The notes: generated by a model not told the origin, from the letters alone. A DNA stretch of 7,712 bases from Anaerolineales bacterium (GCA_017999235.1 JAGOBN010000173.1:1-7712), one strand, 5' to 3'. Counted from the stretch's first letter, positions 1 through 6,257 are shown. Translations and numbers: made by a program.

Positions 1-250
1 AGCCTAGATGGATGACGCCGGCCAGCCCCAGGTCTTGGGCCGCGGCGGTGAGCTCCGCCCAGCGCATGTCGCCGGGGGAAGCATGGCCGGCCAGATGCTC
101 CGGGTCGGCGCTGCCCACCTCGCCCCGCGTGGCGCAGGCGTAGTAGACGTTCAGGCCGCGCAGTGCGTATTCGGCCAGGGTCGAGCCGGGGCCGAAGGAT
201 TCGTCATCCGGGTGCGCGCCGACGAAGATTAAGGTGCGTTGAGCGGTCAT
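1..250 (-). CDS. PIG-L/LmbE family zinc-dependent deacetylase, N-terminal part
   Basis: This is the first 83 codons of a minus-strand gene that leaves the window at base 1. The ATG is at 250-248 and is preceded by a strong AAAGGAG ribosome-binding site (260-254). Residues 11-17 read GAHPDDE, the zinc-binding AHPDDE signature of the PIG-L/LmbE fold. TRGEVG follows around residues 42-47, and R-W-A-E-L with an A-x-x-LG pattern follows near residues 66-77, both typical of the family. Known members remove N-acetyl groups from sugar conjugates such as GlcNAc-inositol (mycothiol), GlcNAc-malate (bacillithiol), GlcNAc-PI or antibiotic intermediates. The substrate cannot be read from this fragment, and the second half with the remaining zinc and catalytic histidines is missing. 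No signal peptide is visible, so it is probably cytoplasmic. It is divergent from the moxR operon and has its own promoter at 336-364. Confidence 0.93.
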   Translation of the reverse strand, partial: MTAQRTLIFVGAHPDDESFGPGSTLAEYALRGLNVYYACATRGEVGSADPEHLAGHASPGDMRWAELTAAAQDLGLAGVIHLG

Positions 251-311
251 GGGCTCCTTTGTCAGTCTGGGGGCGGTCAGCGGGTTTGCGGCCAACGACC
301 GCGGGCGTACT

Positions 312-354
312 CCCCGGCACGTTCGTGCCGCCAAGATGATACCGCCCCGGCACG
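312..354. repeat. Palindrome plus direct repeat of CGGCACG around the PIG-L promoter
   Basis: CGGCACG at 315-321 and its inverse CGTGCCG at 324-330 form a perfect 7+7 palindrome with a 2-base centre. A third copy sits in direct orientation within CCCCGGCACG at 345-354, which matches CCCCGGCACG at 312-321 and is shifted by 33 bp, about three helical turns. The palindrome covers the predicted transcription start, and the third copy lies between the -35 and -10 boxes. This is the geometry of a repressor operator with an auxiliary half-site. Alternatively, the palindrome could fold as a short hairpin (GGCAC stem, GAAC loop) at the 5' end of the mRNA. Confidence 0.5.
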
Positions 355-364
355 AAGTCGGCAA
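336..364 (-). promoter_or_regulatory. Sigma70-type promoter for the PIG-L gene
   Basis: Reading the minus strand, a -35 box TTGCCG (364-359) is followed after exactly 17 bases by a -10 box TATCAT (341-336). These match the consensus at 4 of 6 and 5 of 6 positions. The predicted start near 329-328 gives a leader of about 79 bases before the ATG at 250. The spacing and direction fit the PIG-L gene. There is no experimental support. Confidence 0.55.
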
Positions 365-384
365 TCAAAGCGCCCGGAAGCGCG

Positions 385-393
385 TGATAGAAT
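385..393 (+). promoter_or_regulatory. Extended -10 promoter for moxR, probably giving a leaderless mRNA
   Basis: TGATAGAAT at 385-393 is an extended -10 element: TG, one base, then TAGAAT, 5 of 6 to TATAAT. No convincing -35 box lies 16-18 bases upstream, which is tolerated for extended -10 promoters. The expected start, about 7 bases downstream, falls on or next to A400, the first base of the moxR ATG. No Shine-Dalgarno sequence precedes that ATG, which is consistent with a leaderless transcript. Confidence 0.5.
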
Positions 394-399
394 CCCCGC

Positions 400-1365
400 A
401 TGATGACCACCCGCCCTTCCACCGCCTGGGTGACGCCGGCCGACGATTTGGCCGGCCTGGTGGCGCGGCTGACCGCCAGCGTGCAGGCGGCCGCCATCGT
501 GGACCCGGACAAGCTGCGCCTGATCATCGCGGCCCTGATCGCGCGCGGGCATGTGCTGCTGGAAGATGTGCCGGGCGTGGGCAAGACCCTGGTGGCCAAG
601 GCGCTGGCCCGCTCACTGGACGCGGATTTCAAGCGCGTGCAGTGCACGCCGGATCTGCTGCCCAGCGATATCACCGGCTCCAGCCTGTATGATCAACGCC
701 GGCAGGAGTTTGTGTTTGTCCCCGGCCCGCTCTTCGCGCATGTGGTGCTGCTGGATGAGATCAACCGCGCCACGCCGCGCACGCAATCCAGTTTGCTGGA
801 GGCGCTGGCGGAAGGACAGGTGACCAGCGACGGCGTCACCCGGCCGCTGGAGCAGCCGTTCTTCGTCATGGCCACCCAGAACCCGGTGGAGACGGCCGGC
901 ACGTTCCCGCTGCCGGAAGCGCAGCTGGACCGCTTCTTGTTCTCGCTCTCGCTCGGGTATCCGGGCGCGGCGGCGGAGCTGCGCATCCTGGAGCAAGAGG
1001 AGCACAGCAATCCGTTGGCCGGCGTGCGGCCGGTGCTGGCGCTGCCGGACGTGCTGCGGCTGCAGGCCGCGGCGCTGCAAGTGAATGTCGCCCGGCCGGT
1101 GAAAGAGTACATCGTCCAGTTGGTGCTGGCCACGCGCGGCCAGCCGGAGGTGGTGTTGGGGGTCAGCCCGCGCGGCGGGGTGGCCGTGCAGCGGGCCGCG
1201 CAGGCGCTGGCCCTGCTGGCCGGCCGCGCTTTTGTCACGCCCGATGATGTGAAGGCCGCGGCGCCGGCCGCGATGGCGCATCGCTTGCTGACCCGGCAGC
1301 GGGGCTTGGCGGCCGGCCAGGCGGTGGTGGCCGCCGTCTTGGCGCAGGTGCCGGTGCCGGTGTGA
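400..1365 (+). CDS. MoxR family AAA+ ATPase
   Basis: The 321-residue product has the full MoxR layout (AAA_3 core plus AAA lid). The Walker A motif is at residues 57-63 (VPGVGKT, K62), followed by the family hallmark TPDLLPSDITG at 83-93. Walker B is LLDEINRA at 117-124 with D119/E120. Sensor 1 is in MATQNPVE (N161), and GTFPLPEAQLDRF at 167-179 holds the likely arginine finger R178. GVSPRG is the sensor-2 region, and the VTPDDVKAAAPAAMAHR stretch matches the usual lid helix. MoxR ATPases act as cytoplasmic hexamers thought to remodel or activate partner proteins, often encoded beside DUF58/vWA and transglutaminase genes, as here. The start is an ATG-ATG pair at 400-405 with no ribosome-binding site, consistent with the adjacent extended -10 box. 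It is the first gene of a four-gene operon and looks intact. Confidence 0.96.
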   Translation: MMTTRPSTAWVTPADDLAGLVARLTASVQAAAIVDPDKLRLIIAALIARGHVLLEDVPGVGKTLVAKALARSLDADFKRVQCTPDLLPSDITGSSLYDQRRQEFVFVPGPLFAHVVLLDEINRATPRTQSSLLEALAEGQVTSDGVTRPLEQPFFVMATQNPVETAGTFPLPEAQLDRFLFSLSLGYPGAAAELRILEQEEHSNPLAGVRPVLALPDVLRLQAAALQVNVARPVKEYIVQLVLATRGQPEVVLGVSPRGGVAVQRAAQALALLAGRAFVTPDDVKAAAPAAMAHRLLTRQRGLAAGQAVVAAVLAQVPVPV

Positions 1366-1407
1366 GTCGGCCGCGGTCATTCGTTATCTGCTATTCCAGA
1401 GGATGCT

Positions 1408-1590
1408 ATGTTAGCTGATCGCAACAACCGCTACGTCAAAATGCTCCGCAGTTGGTGGGGCCGCTCGCTGTTCGGCGCGTTCGTCGGCGGCCTGCTGATC
1501 TCCTGGTCCGGCGTGGATGAGCCCGTCGTCTTTTTTGGCGGCATGCTCCTCGGCGCGCTGGTCCTGTATTTCCTCGGCCGCTTGGAGTGA
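1408..1590 (+). CDS. Small two-helix membrane protein of unknown function in the moxR operon
   Basis: This 60-residue ORF starts at an ATG with a good AGAGGA ribosome-binding site at 1398-1403, 42 bases after moxR. I do not recognise a family. Residues 1-19 are polar and basic (several R/K, two W). Residues 20-36 and 40-58 form two hydrophobic segments separated by a short DEP turn, giving a helical hairpin with glycine-rich faces (FGAFVGG, FFGGMLLGA) suited to tight helix packing. By the positive-inside rule both ends should be cytoplasmic, because the N-terminus is basic and an R follows the second helix. Placement between moxR and the DUF58 gene suggests a membrane partner or assembly factor for that module. 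The good ribosome-binding site, operon position and sensible membrane topology support a real gene. Homology cannot be tested here. Confidence 0.75.
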   Translation: MLADRNNRYVKMLRSWWGRSLFGAFVGGLLISWSGVDEPVVFFGGMLLGALVLYFLGRLE

Positions 1591-1620
1591 CCGCCGGCCG
1601 CGCGCCGCACGGATTTTATC

Positions 1621-1624
1621 GGAG
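1621..1624 (+). promoter_or_regulatory. Ribosome-binding site favouring a GTG start for the DUF58 gene
   Basis: GGAG at 1621-1624 directly abuts an in-frame ATG (1625), too close to serve it, but lies 9 bases before an in-frame GTG (1634). No other Shine-Dalgarno-like sequence is seen upstream of 1625. This favours GTG 1634 as the start. The alternative adds only three residues. Confidence 0.55.
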
Positions 1625-1633
1625 ATGAAATTC

Positions 1634-2878
1634 GTGTCACCGCGCGGCCGCCCGCTGCCGGTTACCGCGCGGGGCTGGGCCGTCCTCGGCCTGGCGTTCC
1701 TCTTGTATTTGGCCGCCAACCAGACCCAGGTCAGTTGGCTGTATGTCTTCGCCGCGCTGGGCGCGGGGATCTGGCTGGCCGCCGCCGGCGTGCCGGGGGC
1801 CGCGCTGCGCGCGCTGTCCCTGCGCCGGACCCTGAGCGCGGCGGAGCCGGACGGGGACGCGGAAGTCCGCGTCGGCGATCCGGTGACGGTCACCCTGACA
1901 CTGCACAACGCCAGCCGCTGGCCGGCCGCCCAGGTGCGCGGCGCCGAAATCTGCGCCTTTGCGCCGGCCGCCGAACGCGATCAGACCTTCTTTGTGGATG
2001 TCCCCGCCCACGGCGCGCTGACCCTCCGCTACACCGTTCCAGCCGCCCGCCGCGGCTGGTTTGAGTTTGCGCCCGTGCCGCTGACCAGCCGCGCGCCCTT
2101 TGGGTTTTGGGCGGCGGCGCGGCCGGCGCCCGCCCCCGGCGCGGTGCTGATCTTCCCGGAATACCGCGAATTGCCCAGTTTGCCGGTGCTGGACCGCCGG
2201 CCGGCGGCTCAGAATCCGTATGCGCGAATCGGGGCCGGCAGTGAGTTCCTGGGCGTGCGCGAGTATCGGCCGGGCGATTCGCCGCGCCACGTGCATTGGC
2301 GCACCTCGGCGCGGGTCGGCCGGCTGGTGGTCCGCGAGTTCGCGGAGGAGACCCAGCCCGGTGTGCTGATTGCGCTGGATGTGCACGCCGCGTCCGTGAT
2401 TGGCCCGGCCGACGACAACACGCTGGAGCGCACCATTAAAGTGGCGGCCACGCTCGTGCACTACGCGGACCGGCGCGGGCTGGCGGTGAGCCTGGCGGCC
2501 GCGAGCGAAGCCTGGCCGGCGCCGGTTGGCCCGCTCAGCCGCTGGGCGGCGCTGAGCTATCTGGCGCGCGTGGCCGGCGACGGTGGTCAGCCGTTTGAAA
2601 CGACGCTGCGCGGCTTGGCGCCGGCCGCCTGCGTGGCCGCGCTGATGCCGCGGCCGGATGAGGCGGCGGTGCCGGCGCTCCTAGAATTGAAGGGGCAGGG
2701 GGTGGAAGTGCTGGCCGTGGTGGTGGACCCCGCGCCCTTTGATCCCGCCTGGGCAGGCCGGGCGGCGGCTTTAGCCGGCCAGCTGCGCGCCGCCGGCGTG
2801 AGCGTGCGCGTGGTGGGCGCGGAGCCGGATTGGGAGCGCAGCCTGGCGGCCGATGACCGGGCGGCGGTGCGCTGGTGA
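1634..2878 (+). CDS. DUF58 domain membrane protein
   Basis: The product is about 414 residues. Two hydrophobic helices at residues 14-28 and 34-51 form an N-terminal membrane hairpin. A beta-rich region follows (RVGDPVTVTLTLHN and onward), resembling the Ig-like part often found before DUF58. The DUF58 signature is clear at residues 209-227 (REYRPGDSP, then HWRTSAR), followed by LVVREFAEE. After this comes a von Willebrand A-like segment beginning GVLIALDVHAA (D249). The usual DxSxS metal-site pattern of vWA domains is not obvious there, so metal binding may be lost. DUF58 proteins are regularly encoded with MoxR ATPases and are inferred to be their membrane clients or adaptors; their biochemical role is unsettled. 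The gene ends 4 bases before the transglutaminase start, indicating translational coupling. An upstream in-frame ATG at 1517 would overlap the preceding gene and is not believed. Confidence 0.93.
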   Translation: MSPRGRPLPVTARGWAVLGLAFLLYLAANQTQVSWLYVFAALGAGIWLAAAGVPGAALRALSLRRTLSAAEPDGDAEVRVGDPVTVTLTLHNASRWPAAQVRGAEICAFAPAAERDQTFFVDVPAHGALTLRYTVPAARRGWFEFAPVPLTSRAPFGFWAAARPAPAPGAVLIFPEYRELPSLPVLDRRPAAQNPYARIGAGSEFLGVREYRPGDSPRHVHWRTSARVGRLVVREFAEETQPGVLIALDVHAASVIGPADDNTLERTIKVAATLVHYADRRGLAVSLAAASEAWPAPVGPLSRWAALSYLARVAGDGGQPFETTLRGLAPAACVAALMPRPDEAAVPALLELKGQGVEVLAVVVDPAPFDPAWAGRAAALAGQLRAAGVSVRVVGAEPDWERSLAADDRAAVRW

Positions 2879-2882
2879 CGGC

Positions 2883-4994
2883 ATGCTAAGCAAACTGCTG
2901 GGACGCTGGCCGTTTCGCCGGCCGGCCGCCGCGCCGGAGCTTTCCGCGCGCCTGCGCCGATGGGCATTTTTCGCCGCCCTGCCGCCGATCCTGGCCGTGG
3001 CCTGGAACGGGGCCTTGTGGCTGGAAGCGCTGGTGGCGGTGAGCGTATTGGCGCTCGGCCACCGCTACAGCGCCCAGGCCGCCGGCCGCCCGCCGAATCG
3101 CCGTCTGCGCCTGAGCCTGTTTGTGGCGCTGCATCTGGCCGTCGTCTATTCGTGCGTCGGCCTCGTGGCGGGCTTTAATCTGCCGCAAATCCAGTTTGCG
3201 CTGTTGGCTCAGGCCATCACCGCTTTCGATCTTCGTTCGCGCCTCAACGTCCTGTCGTCGCTGGGGATGAGCCTGTTGGTGTTGTACGCGGCCGCCACCC
3301 TGAGCCGCGATTACTCGCTGCTGCTTTTCTTGCTGGCGTTTGCGGGCCTGGCGCTGGGCGTCTTCTGGCAGGCCGAGCAGAATGACGGCCGGGCGGGCGC
3401 CAGGCTTATGGGGCCAGGCGCAGGGGCCAAGGCTTCCGGGGGAAACCCCAGCGTCTGGCCTGGGCCGGTGGTCCTGCCCGCCTTGGTTCTGGGCCTCCTG
3501 GTTTTCGCCCTCGCCCCCCAGTTTACCGGCCGGCCGCTCATCCCGCCCTTCTCGCTCAACCTGCCCATTCGCGGCGGCCCGACGGCGCGCGTGATCAACC
3601 CGGCGGTGCCGCTCGTCCAGCTCAACGGCATCTACGAGCCGAATGACGACTACTACTTTGGCTTTGATTCAAACCTGGATTTGCGCTATCGCGGCGGGCT
3701 GAGCGACGCGGTGGTGATGTACGTGCGTTCGCCGGCCTGGAGTTACTGGCGCAGCCACTCCTACGATTTCTACAACGGCTACGCCTGGTCGCAGAGCGAC
3801 ACCGCGCTGACCGAGCTCAGCGCCGGCCGCTCGACGGTGGCCTTTCAGGTGCCGGCGGACGATCAGGGGCTGGGCGAGGAGATCGTGCAGACGTACTCGA
3901 TTGTGCGCGATCAACCCAACTTGATCTTTGCCGCTTACCGGCCGGTGCTGCTGTATATCCGCGCCGAGGCCGTCAGCCTGGACAGCGGTGTGGGCCTGCG
4001 CGTGGGCGGGCCGCTTAAAGCCGGCACGGTTTACACCGTCATCTCGCGCCGGCCGAGCTTCGACGCGGACCGGCTGCGCGCCGCCGCCACCGTCTATCCG
4101 TCAGACGTAGCCGCCCGCTATCTGCAACTGCCGGAAAACATCTCACCGCGGGTGCGCGGTCTGGCGCGCCAGATCACGGCCGGCGCCGGCACACCCTACG
4201 ATCAAGCGGTGGCCATCCGCGATTATCTCCGCGCGTTTCAGTATGATTTCTTCCCGCCGCCGGCCAAGCCGGGCGCGGAGGTGGTGGACACCTTCTTATT
4301 CGAGGACCGGCGCGGCGTGTGTGAGATGTTCGCCACCGCGCAAGTGGTCTTGCTGCGCACGCTGGGGGTCCCGGCCCGGATCGTGGCCGGCTATGGCGCC
4401 GGCGAGCACAACCCGCTCTCGGGCTATTACACGGTGCGGCAGAGTGACGCGCACGGATGGGTGGAAGTGTATTTCCCCGGCTCCGGCTGGGTGCCGTTTG
4501 ACCCGACGCCGGGCTGGACGCCGGCGCCGTATCCCTCGCCGGTGCAGCGGTGGATTTTCTCTGGCGCGTTGGATGGGTGGGGGCTTCCGCTGGGCGAGCT
4601 GGCCGGCGCCGGCGCCGGGATGCTGCTGGCCGCGGCCGGCCCGCTGGCCGTGATCGCCGGCCTCTTGGGCGCGCTGGGGCTGGTGGTCTGGCTGGGGCGG
4701 CGGCTGGGCGGGCGGCTGCGGCGCTGGTGGCAGCGGGAGCGGACGGCGGCGGACGCTGATCCGGGGCGGCGGCGGATTCTGGCCGCTTACCGCGCGGCTC
4801 AAAAACGCCTGAGGTGTCAGCGCGCGCCGACGGAAACGCCAGGGGAATTCGCGCGCCGGGTGGGTCACCCGGTCTTGGATGAGATCACGGAGGCCGTGGA
4901 AGTGGCCGCCTATCGGCCGGAGCTGGTTGAGCCGGCGCTCGTGGCGCGCGTCAACGCGCTCCTCCGCCGCTTAACGCGTCCCCCTCACCCCTAA
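2883..4994 (+). CDS. TgpA-like membrane transglutaminase-family protein
   Basis: The product is 703 residues, close to the usual size for DUF3488/TgpA-type proteins. The N-terminal part has about six or seven hydrophobic helices (roughly 26-41, 45-59, 75-97, 102-115, 123-140, 144-162, 195-211). A large, probably extracytoplasmic region (about 213-560) follows, containing the transglutaminase core. The triad is visible: C480 in RRGVCEMFA, H524 in SDAHGWVEVY, D540 in VPFDPTPGW. A last helix at about 579-604 leads to a cytoplasmic tail with TETPGEFARRV, as in the DUF4129-type tail. The family is inferred to act on cell-envelope proteins or peptidoglycan-linked peptides as a protease or transglutaminase; the substrate is unknown. 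The start at ATG 2883 was chosen because GGTGA (2873-2877) precedes it and it begins 4 bases after the DUF58 stop. An upstream ATG (2853) would overlap that gene. The stop overlaps the convergent fabD stop. Confidence 0.94.
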   Translation: MLSKLLGRWPFRRPAAAPELSARLRRWAFFAALPPILAVAWNGALWLEALVAVSVLALGHRYSAQAAGRPPNRRLRLSLFVALHLAVVYSCVGLVAGFNLPQIQFALLAQAITAFDLRSRLNVLSSLGMSLLVLYAAATLSRDYSLLLFLLAFAGLALGVFWQAEQNDGRAGARLMGPGAGAKASGGNPSVWPGPVVLPALVLGLLVFALAPQFTGRPLIPPFSLNLPIRGGPTARVINPAVPLVQLNGIYEPNDDYYFGFDSNLDLRYRGGLSDAVVMYVRSPAWSYWRSHSYDFYNGYAWSQSDTALTELSAGRSTVAFQVPADDQGLGEEIVQTYSIVRDQPNLIFAAYRPVLLYIRAEAVSLDSGVGLRVGGPLKAGTVYTVISRRPSFDADRLRAAATVYPSDVAARYLQLPENISPRVRGLARQITAGAGTPYDQAVAIRDYLRAFQYDFFPPPAKPGAEVVDTFLFEDRRGVCEMFATAQVVLLRTLGVPARIVAGYGAGEHNPLSGYYTVRQSDAHGWVEVYFPGSGWVPFDPTPGWTPAPYPSPVQRWIFSGALDGWGLPLGELAGAGAGMLLAAAGPLAVIAGLLGALGLVVWLGRRLGGRLRRWWQRERTAADADPGRRRILAAYRAAQKRLRCQRAPTETPGEFARRVGHPVLDEITEAVEVAAYRPELVEPALVARVNALLRRLTRPPHP
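3410..3460 (+). repeat. Imperfect repeats and nested stem within the transglutaminase gene
   Basis: GGGGCCAGGC at 3410-3419 is repeated imperfectly as GGGGCCAAGGC at 3423-3433. The segment can also fold: GGCCAGGCGC (3412-3421) pairs with GCGTCTGGCC (3451-3460) over 10 positions with one G-U, enclosing GGGG-AAA-CCCC (3439-3449). It encodes a Gly/Ala/Pro-rich linker between the sixth and seventh membrane helices, a place that tolerates low-complexity insertions. A role for the RNA fold is not shown. Confidence 0.4.
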
Positions 4995-5941
4995 CTCTCC
5001 AGCCCGGCCACCTGTTCCGGCGTGCCCACCGCGCTGCCGGCCACACTGCTGTCAATGCGCTTGAGCAGGCCGGTCAGCACATCTTTGGAGCCCAGTTCAA
5101 TAAACAGCGTGACGCCGTGGGCCACCAGATAGCGGATGCTCTCGGTCCAGCGCACCGGGCCGGTGAGCTGCGCCGGCAGTTCGGCGCGGATGGCGGCCAC
5201 ATCCGGCAGGGGGGTGGCGGTGAGATTACTGATGACGGGCGCCAGCGGCGGCTGAAAGGGCAGGGCGTTCACGGCCGCCGCGTACTCGGCCACGCCGGAT
5301 TGCATCAGCGGCGAATGGGCGGCCACGGAGACGGCCAGCTTCAGAGCGCGTTTGGCGCCGCGCGCCTTGGCCAGTTCCATCGCTTTTTCCAGGGCCGGCC
5401 CCTCGCCCGAGATCACCACCTGGCCCGGGCAGTTGTCGTTGGCCACTTGCACCACGCCGCCGCTCTGGGCGCTGGCCTCCGCGCAGATCTCGGCCAGGGC
5501 GGGCGCATCCAGGTTGAGGATGGCCGCCATGGCGCCGGGCGCGCGCCGGCCGGCGGCGGCCATGGCTTCCCCGCGCGCGCGCACCAGGCGGACGCCGTCC
5601 GCGAAGGCCAGGCTGCCGGCGGCCACCAGGGCCGTCACTTCCCCCACCGAGTGGCCGGCATAATAGGCCGGCTGGAAGGCGCCCAGCTTCTCCTGCACGG
5701 CGCGCAGCGCCGCGATGGAGCATGTCAGCAGCGCCGGCTGGGTGTTGATGGTGGCGTTGAGGTCGGCGTCCGGGCCTTCCCAGCACAGCTGTGCCAGGCT
5801 AAAGCCCAGCGCCGCGTCGGCCTCGTCAAAGACCTGCCGCGCGGCGGCGGAGGCCTGCGCCAGGTCGCGGCCCATGCCCACGGTCTGGGAGCCCTGGCCG
5901 GGGAAGACAAAGGCGGTGGCGGCGGGGGTCAGGATCGGCAT
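4991..5941 (-). CDS. fabD: Malonyl-CoA:ACP transacylase
   Basis: The 316-residue product is a full-length FabD, which moves malonyl groups from CoA to acyl carrier protein to supply fatty-acid elongation in the cytoplasm. The N-terminus has FVFPGQGSQTVGMG (residues 11-24). The nucleophile elbow is GHSVGE with S98, the substrate-carboxylate arginine is R123 in RARGEAM, and the catalytic histidine is H209 in AAHSPLM. The C-terminus has the family pattern ELGSKDVLTGLLKRI. AAGGA at 5955-5951, 9 bases from the ATG at 5941, supports the start. It follows rpmF on the same strand, but a strong intrinsic terminator sits in the 60-base gap, so its expression probably depends on read-through or an unseen promoter. 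The plsX and fabH genes often found between rpmF and fabD are absent. Its TAG stop interlocks with the TAA of the convergent transglutaminase gene. Confidence 0.97.
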   Translation of the reverse strand: MPILTPAATAFVFPGQGSQTVGMGRDLAQASAAARQVFDEADAALGFSLAQLCWEGPDADLNATINTQPALLTCSIAALRAVQEKLGAFQPAYYAGHSVGEVTALVAAGSLAFADGVRLVRARGEAMAAAGRRAPGAMAAILNLDAPALAEICAEASAQSGGVVQVANDNCPGQVVISGEGPALEKAMELAKARGAKRALKLAVSVAAHSPLMQSGVAEYAAAVNALPFQPPLAPVISNLTATPLPDVAAIRAELPAQLTGPVRWTESIRYLVAHGVTLFIELGSKDVLTGLLKRIDSSVAGSAVGTPEQVAGLES

Positions 5942-5960
5942 CGGGCGGGGTCCTTAAATG

Positions 5961-5995
5961 AAAAAGGCCGCGCCTCAACTTGCGGGCGGCGGCCT
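5961..5995 (-). terminator. Intrinsic terminator or attenuator between rpmF and fabD
   Basis: On the minus strand, AGGCCG (5995-5990), one bulged C, and CGCC (5988-5985) pair with GGCG (5974-5971) and CGGCCT (5970-5965). This gives a 10-bp, nearly all-GC stem with a 10-base loop. The transcript then runs into T residues (5965-5961) and a further T-rich stretch. The hairpin starts 6 bases after the rpmF stop and ends just before the fabD ribosome-binding site (5955-5951). It looks like a partial terminator that lowers fabD expression relative to rpmF. Confidence 0.75.
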
Positions 5996-6001
5996 CCGAG
6001 C

Positions 6002-6193
6002 TTATTTGCTCGCGGGCTTCTGGGCGACGACTTCCTTGCCGTCGTAGAAACCACAGTTCGGGCAGACGGTGTGTGACAGGCGCTTCTCGCCGCAGTTGGA
6101 GCAGGCGACCACCTGGGTAGCGGTCAGCGCATCCTGGGCGCGGCGGCGGTCACGGCGGCCCTTGGAGTGTTTGCGTTTTGGATGGGGCGGCAT
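6002..6193 (-). CDS. rpmF: 50S ribosomal protein L32 (zinc-ribbon form)
   Basis: The product is 63 residues. The N-terminus, MPPHPKRKHSKGRRDRRRA, is the classic L32 opening. Four cysteines, C31-x2-C34 and C44-x2-C47, form the zinc ribbon of the cysteine-containing L32 type. L32 is a small protein of the large ribosomal subunit. The ATG at 6193 is preceded by AGAGGA (6205-6200), 6 bases away. A longer in-frame reading from 6286 would add 31 residues unlike L32 and would start inside the promoter, so it is rejected. It is the first gene of the rpmF-fabD unit, driven by a consensus promoter (6286-6258) through a roughly 58-base leader with a 5' hairpin. It has four cysteines, unlike the zinc-free paralogs some bacteria use under zinc shortage. 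Confidence 0.97.
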   Translation of the reverse strand: MPPHPKRKHSKGRRDRRRAQDALTATQVVACSNCGEKRLSHTVCPNCGFYDGKEVVAQKPASK

Positions 6194-6229
6194 CGCGAAT
6201 CCTCTTACGAACCAATAGTGCAAAATAAG

Positions 6230-6247
6230 GCCTGCCGGGGGGCAGGC
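6230..6247 (-). promoter_or_regulatory. Hairpin at the 5' end of the rpmF leader
   Basis: GCCTGCC (minus strand, 6247-6241), a CCCC loop and GGCAGGC (6236-6230) make a perfect 7-bp stem. With transcription starting near A6251, this hairpin begins about 5 bases from the mRNA 5' end and is followed by the T-rich CTTATTTTG. It could shield the 5' end from decay or act as an early attenuator. The stem is all within the untranslated leader. Confidence 0.6.
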
Positions 6248-6257
6248 GACTGCGGGC

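Noticed and set aside
613..1380. A 255-codon minus-strand open frame
   Set aside because: It lies fully antisense to moxR and encodes a low-complexity Arg/Gln/His-rich product with no family pattern.
1591..1620. Possible terminator after the small membrane gene
   Set aside because: Only a 4-bp stem (CGGC/GCCG) is seen, followed by mixed sequence before TTTT. It is too weak, and operon continuity is expected.
1517..1633. Longer N-terminus for the DUF58 protein
   Set aside because: It would overlap the 60-residue gene by 74 bases and adds a Ser/Arg-rich stretch unlike DUF58 N-termini. A ribosome-binding site supports a start at 1634 (or 1625).
2853..2882. Earlier ATG for the transglutaminase protein
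   Set aside because: It overlaps the DUF58 gene by 26 bases and lacks a ribosome-binding site. ATG 2883 has GGTGA and a 4-base gap.
5117..6076. A 319-codon plus-strand open frame
   Set aside because: It is antisense to fabD and part of rpmF, its product is extremely Gly/His/Arg-rich with no recognisable motif, and fabD on the other strand is certain. It is a by-product of high GC.
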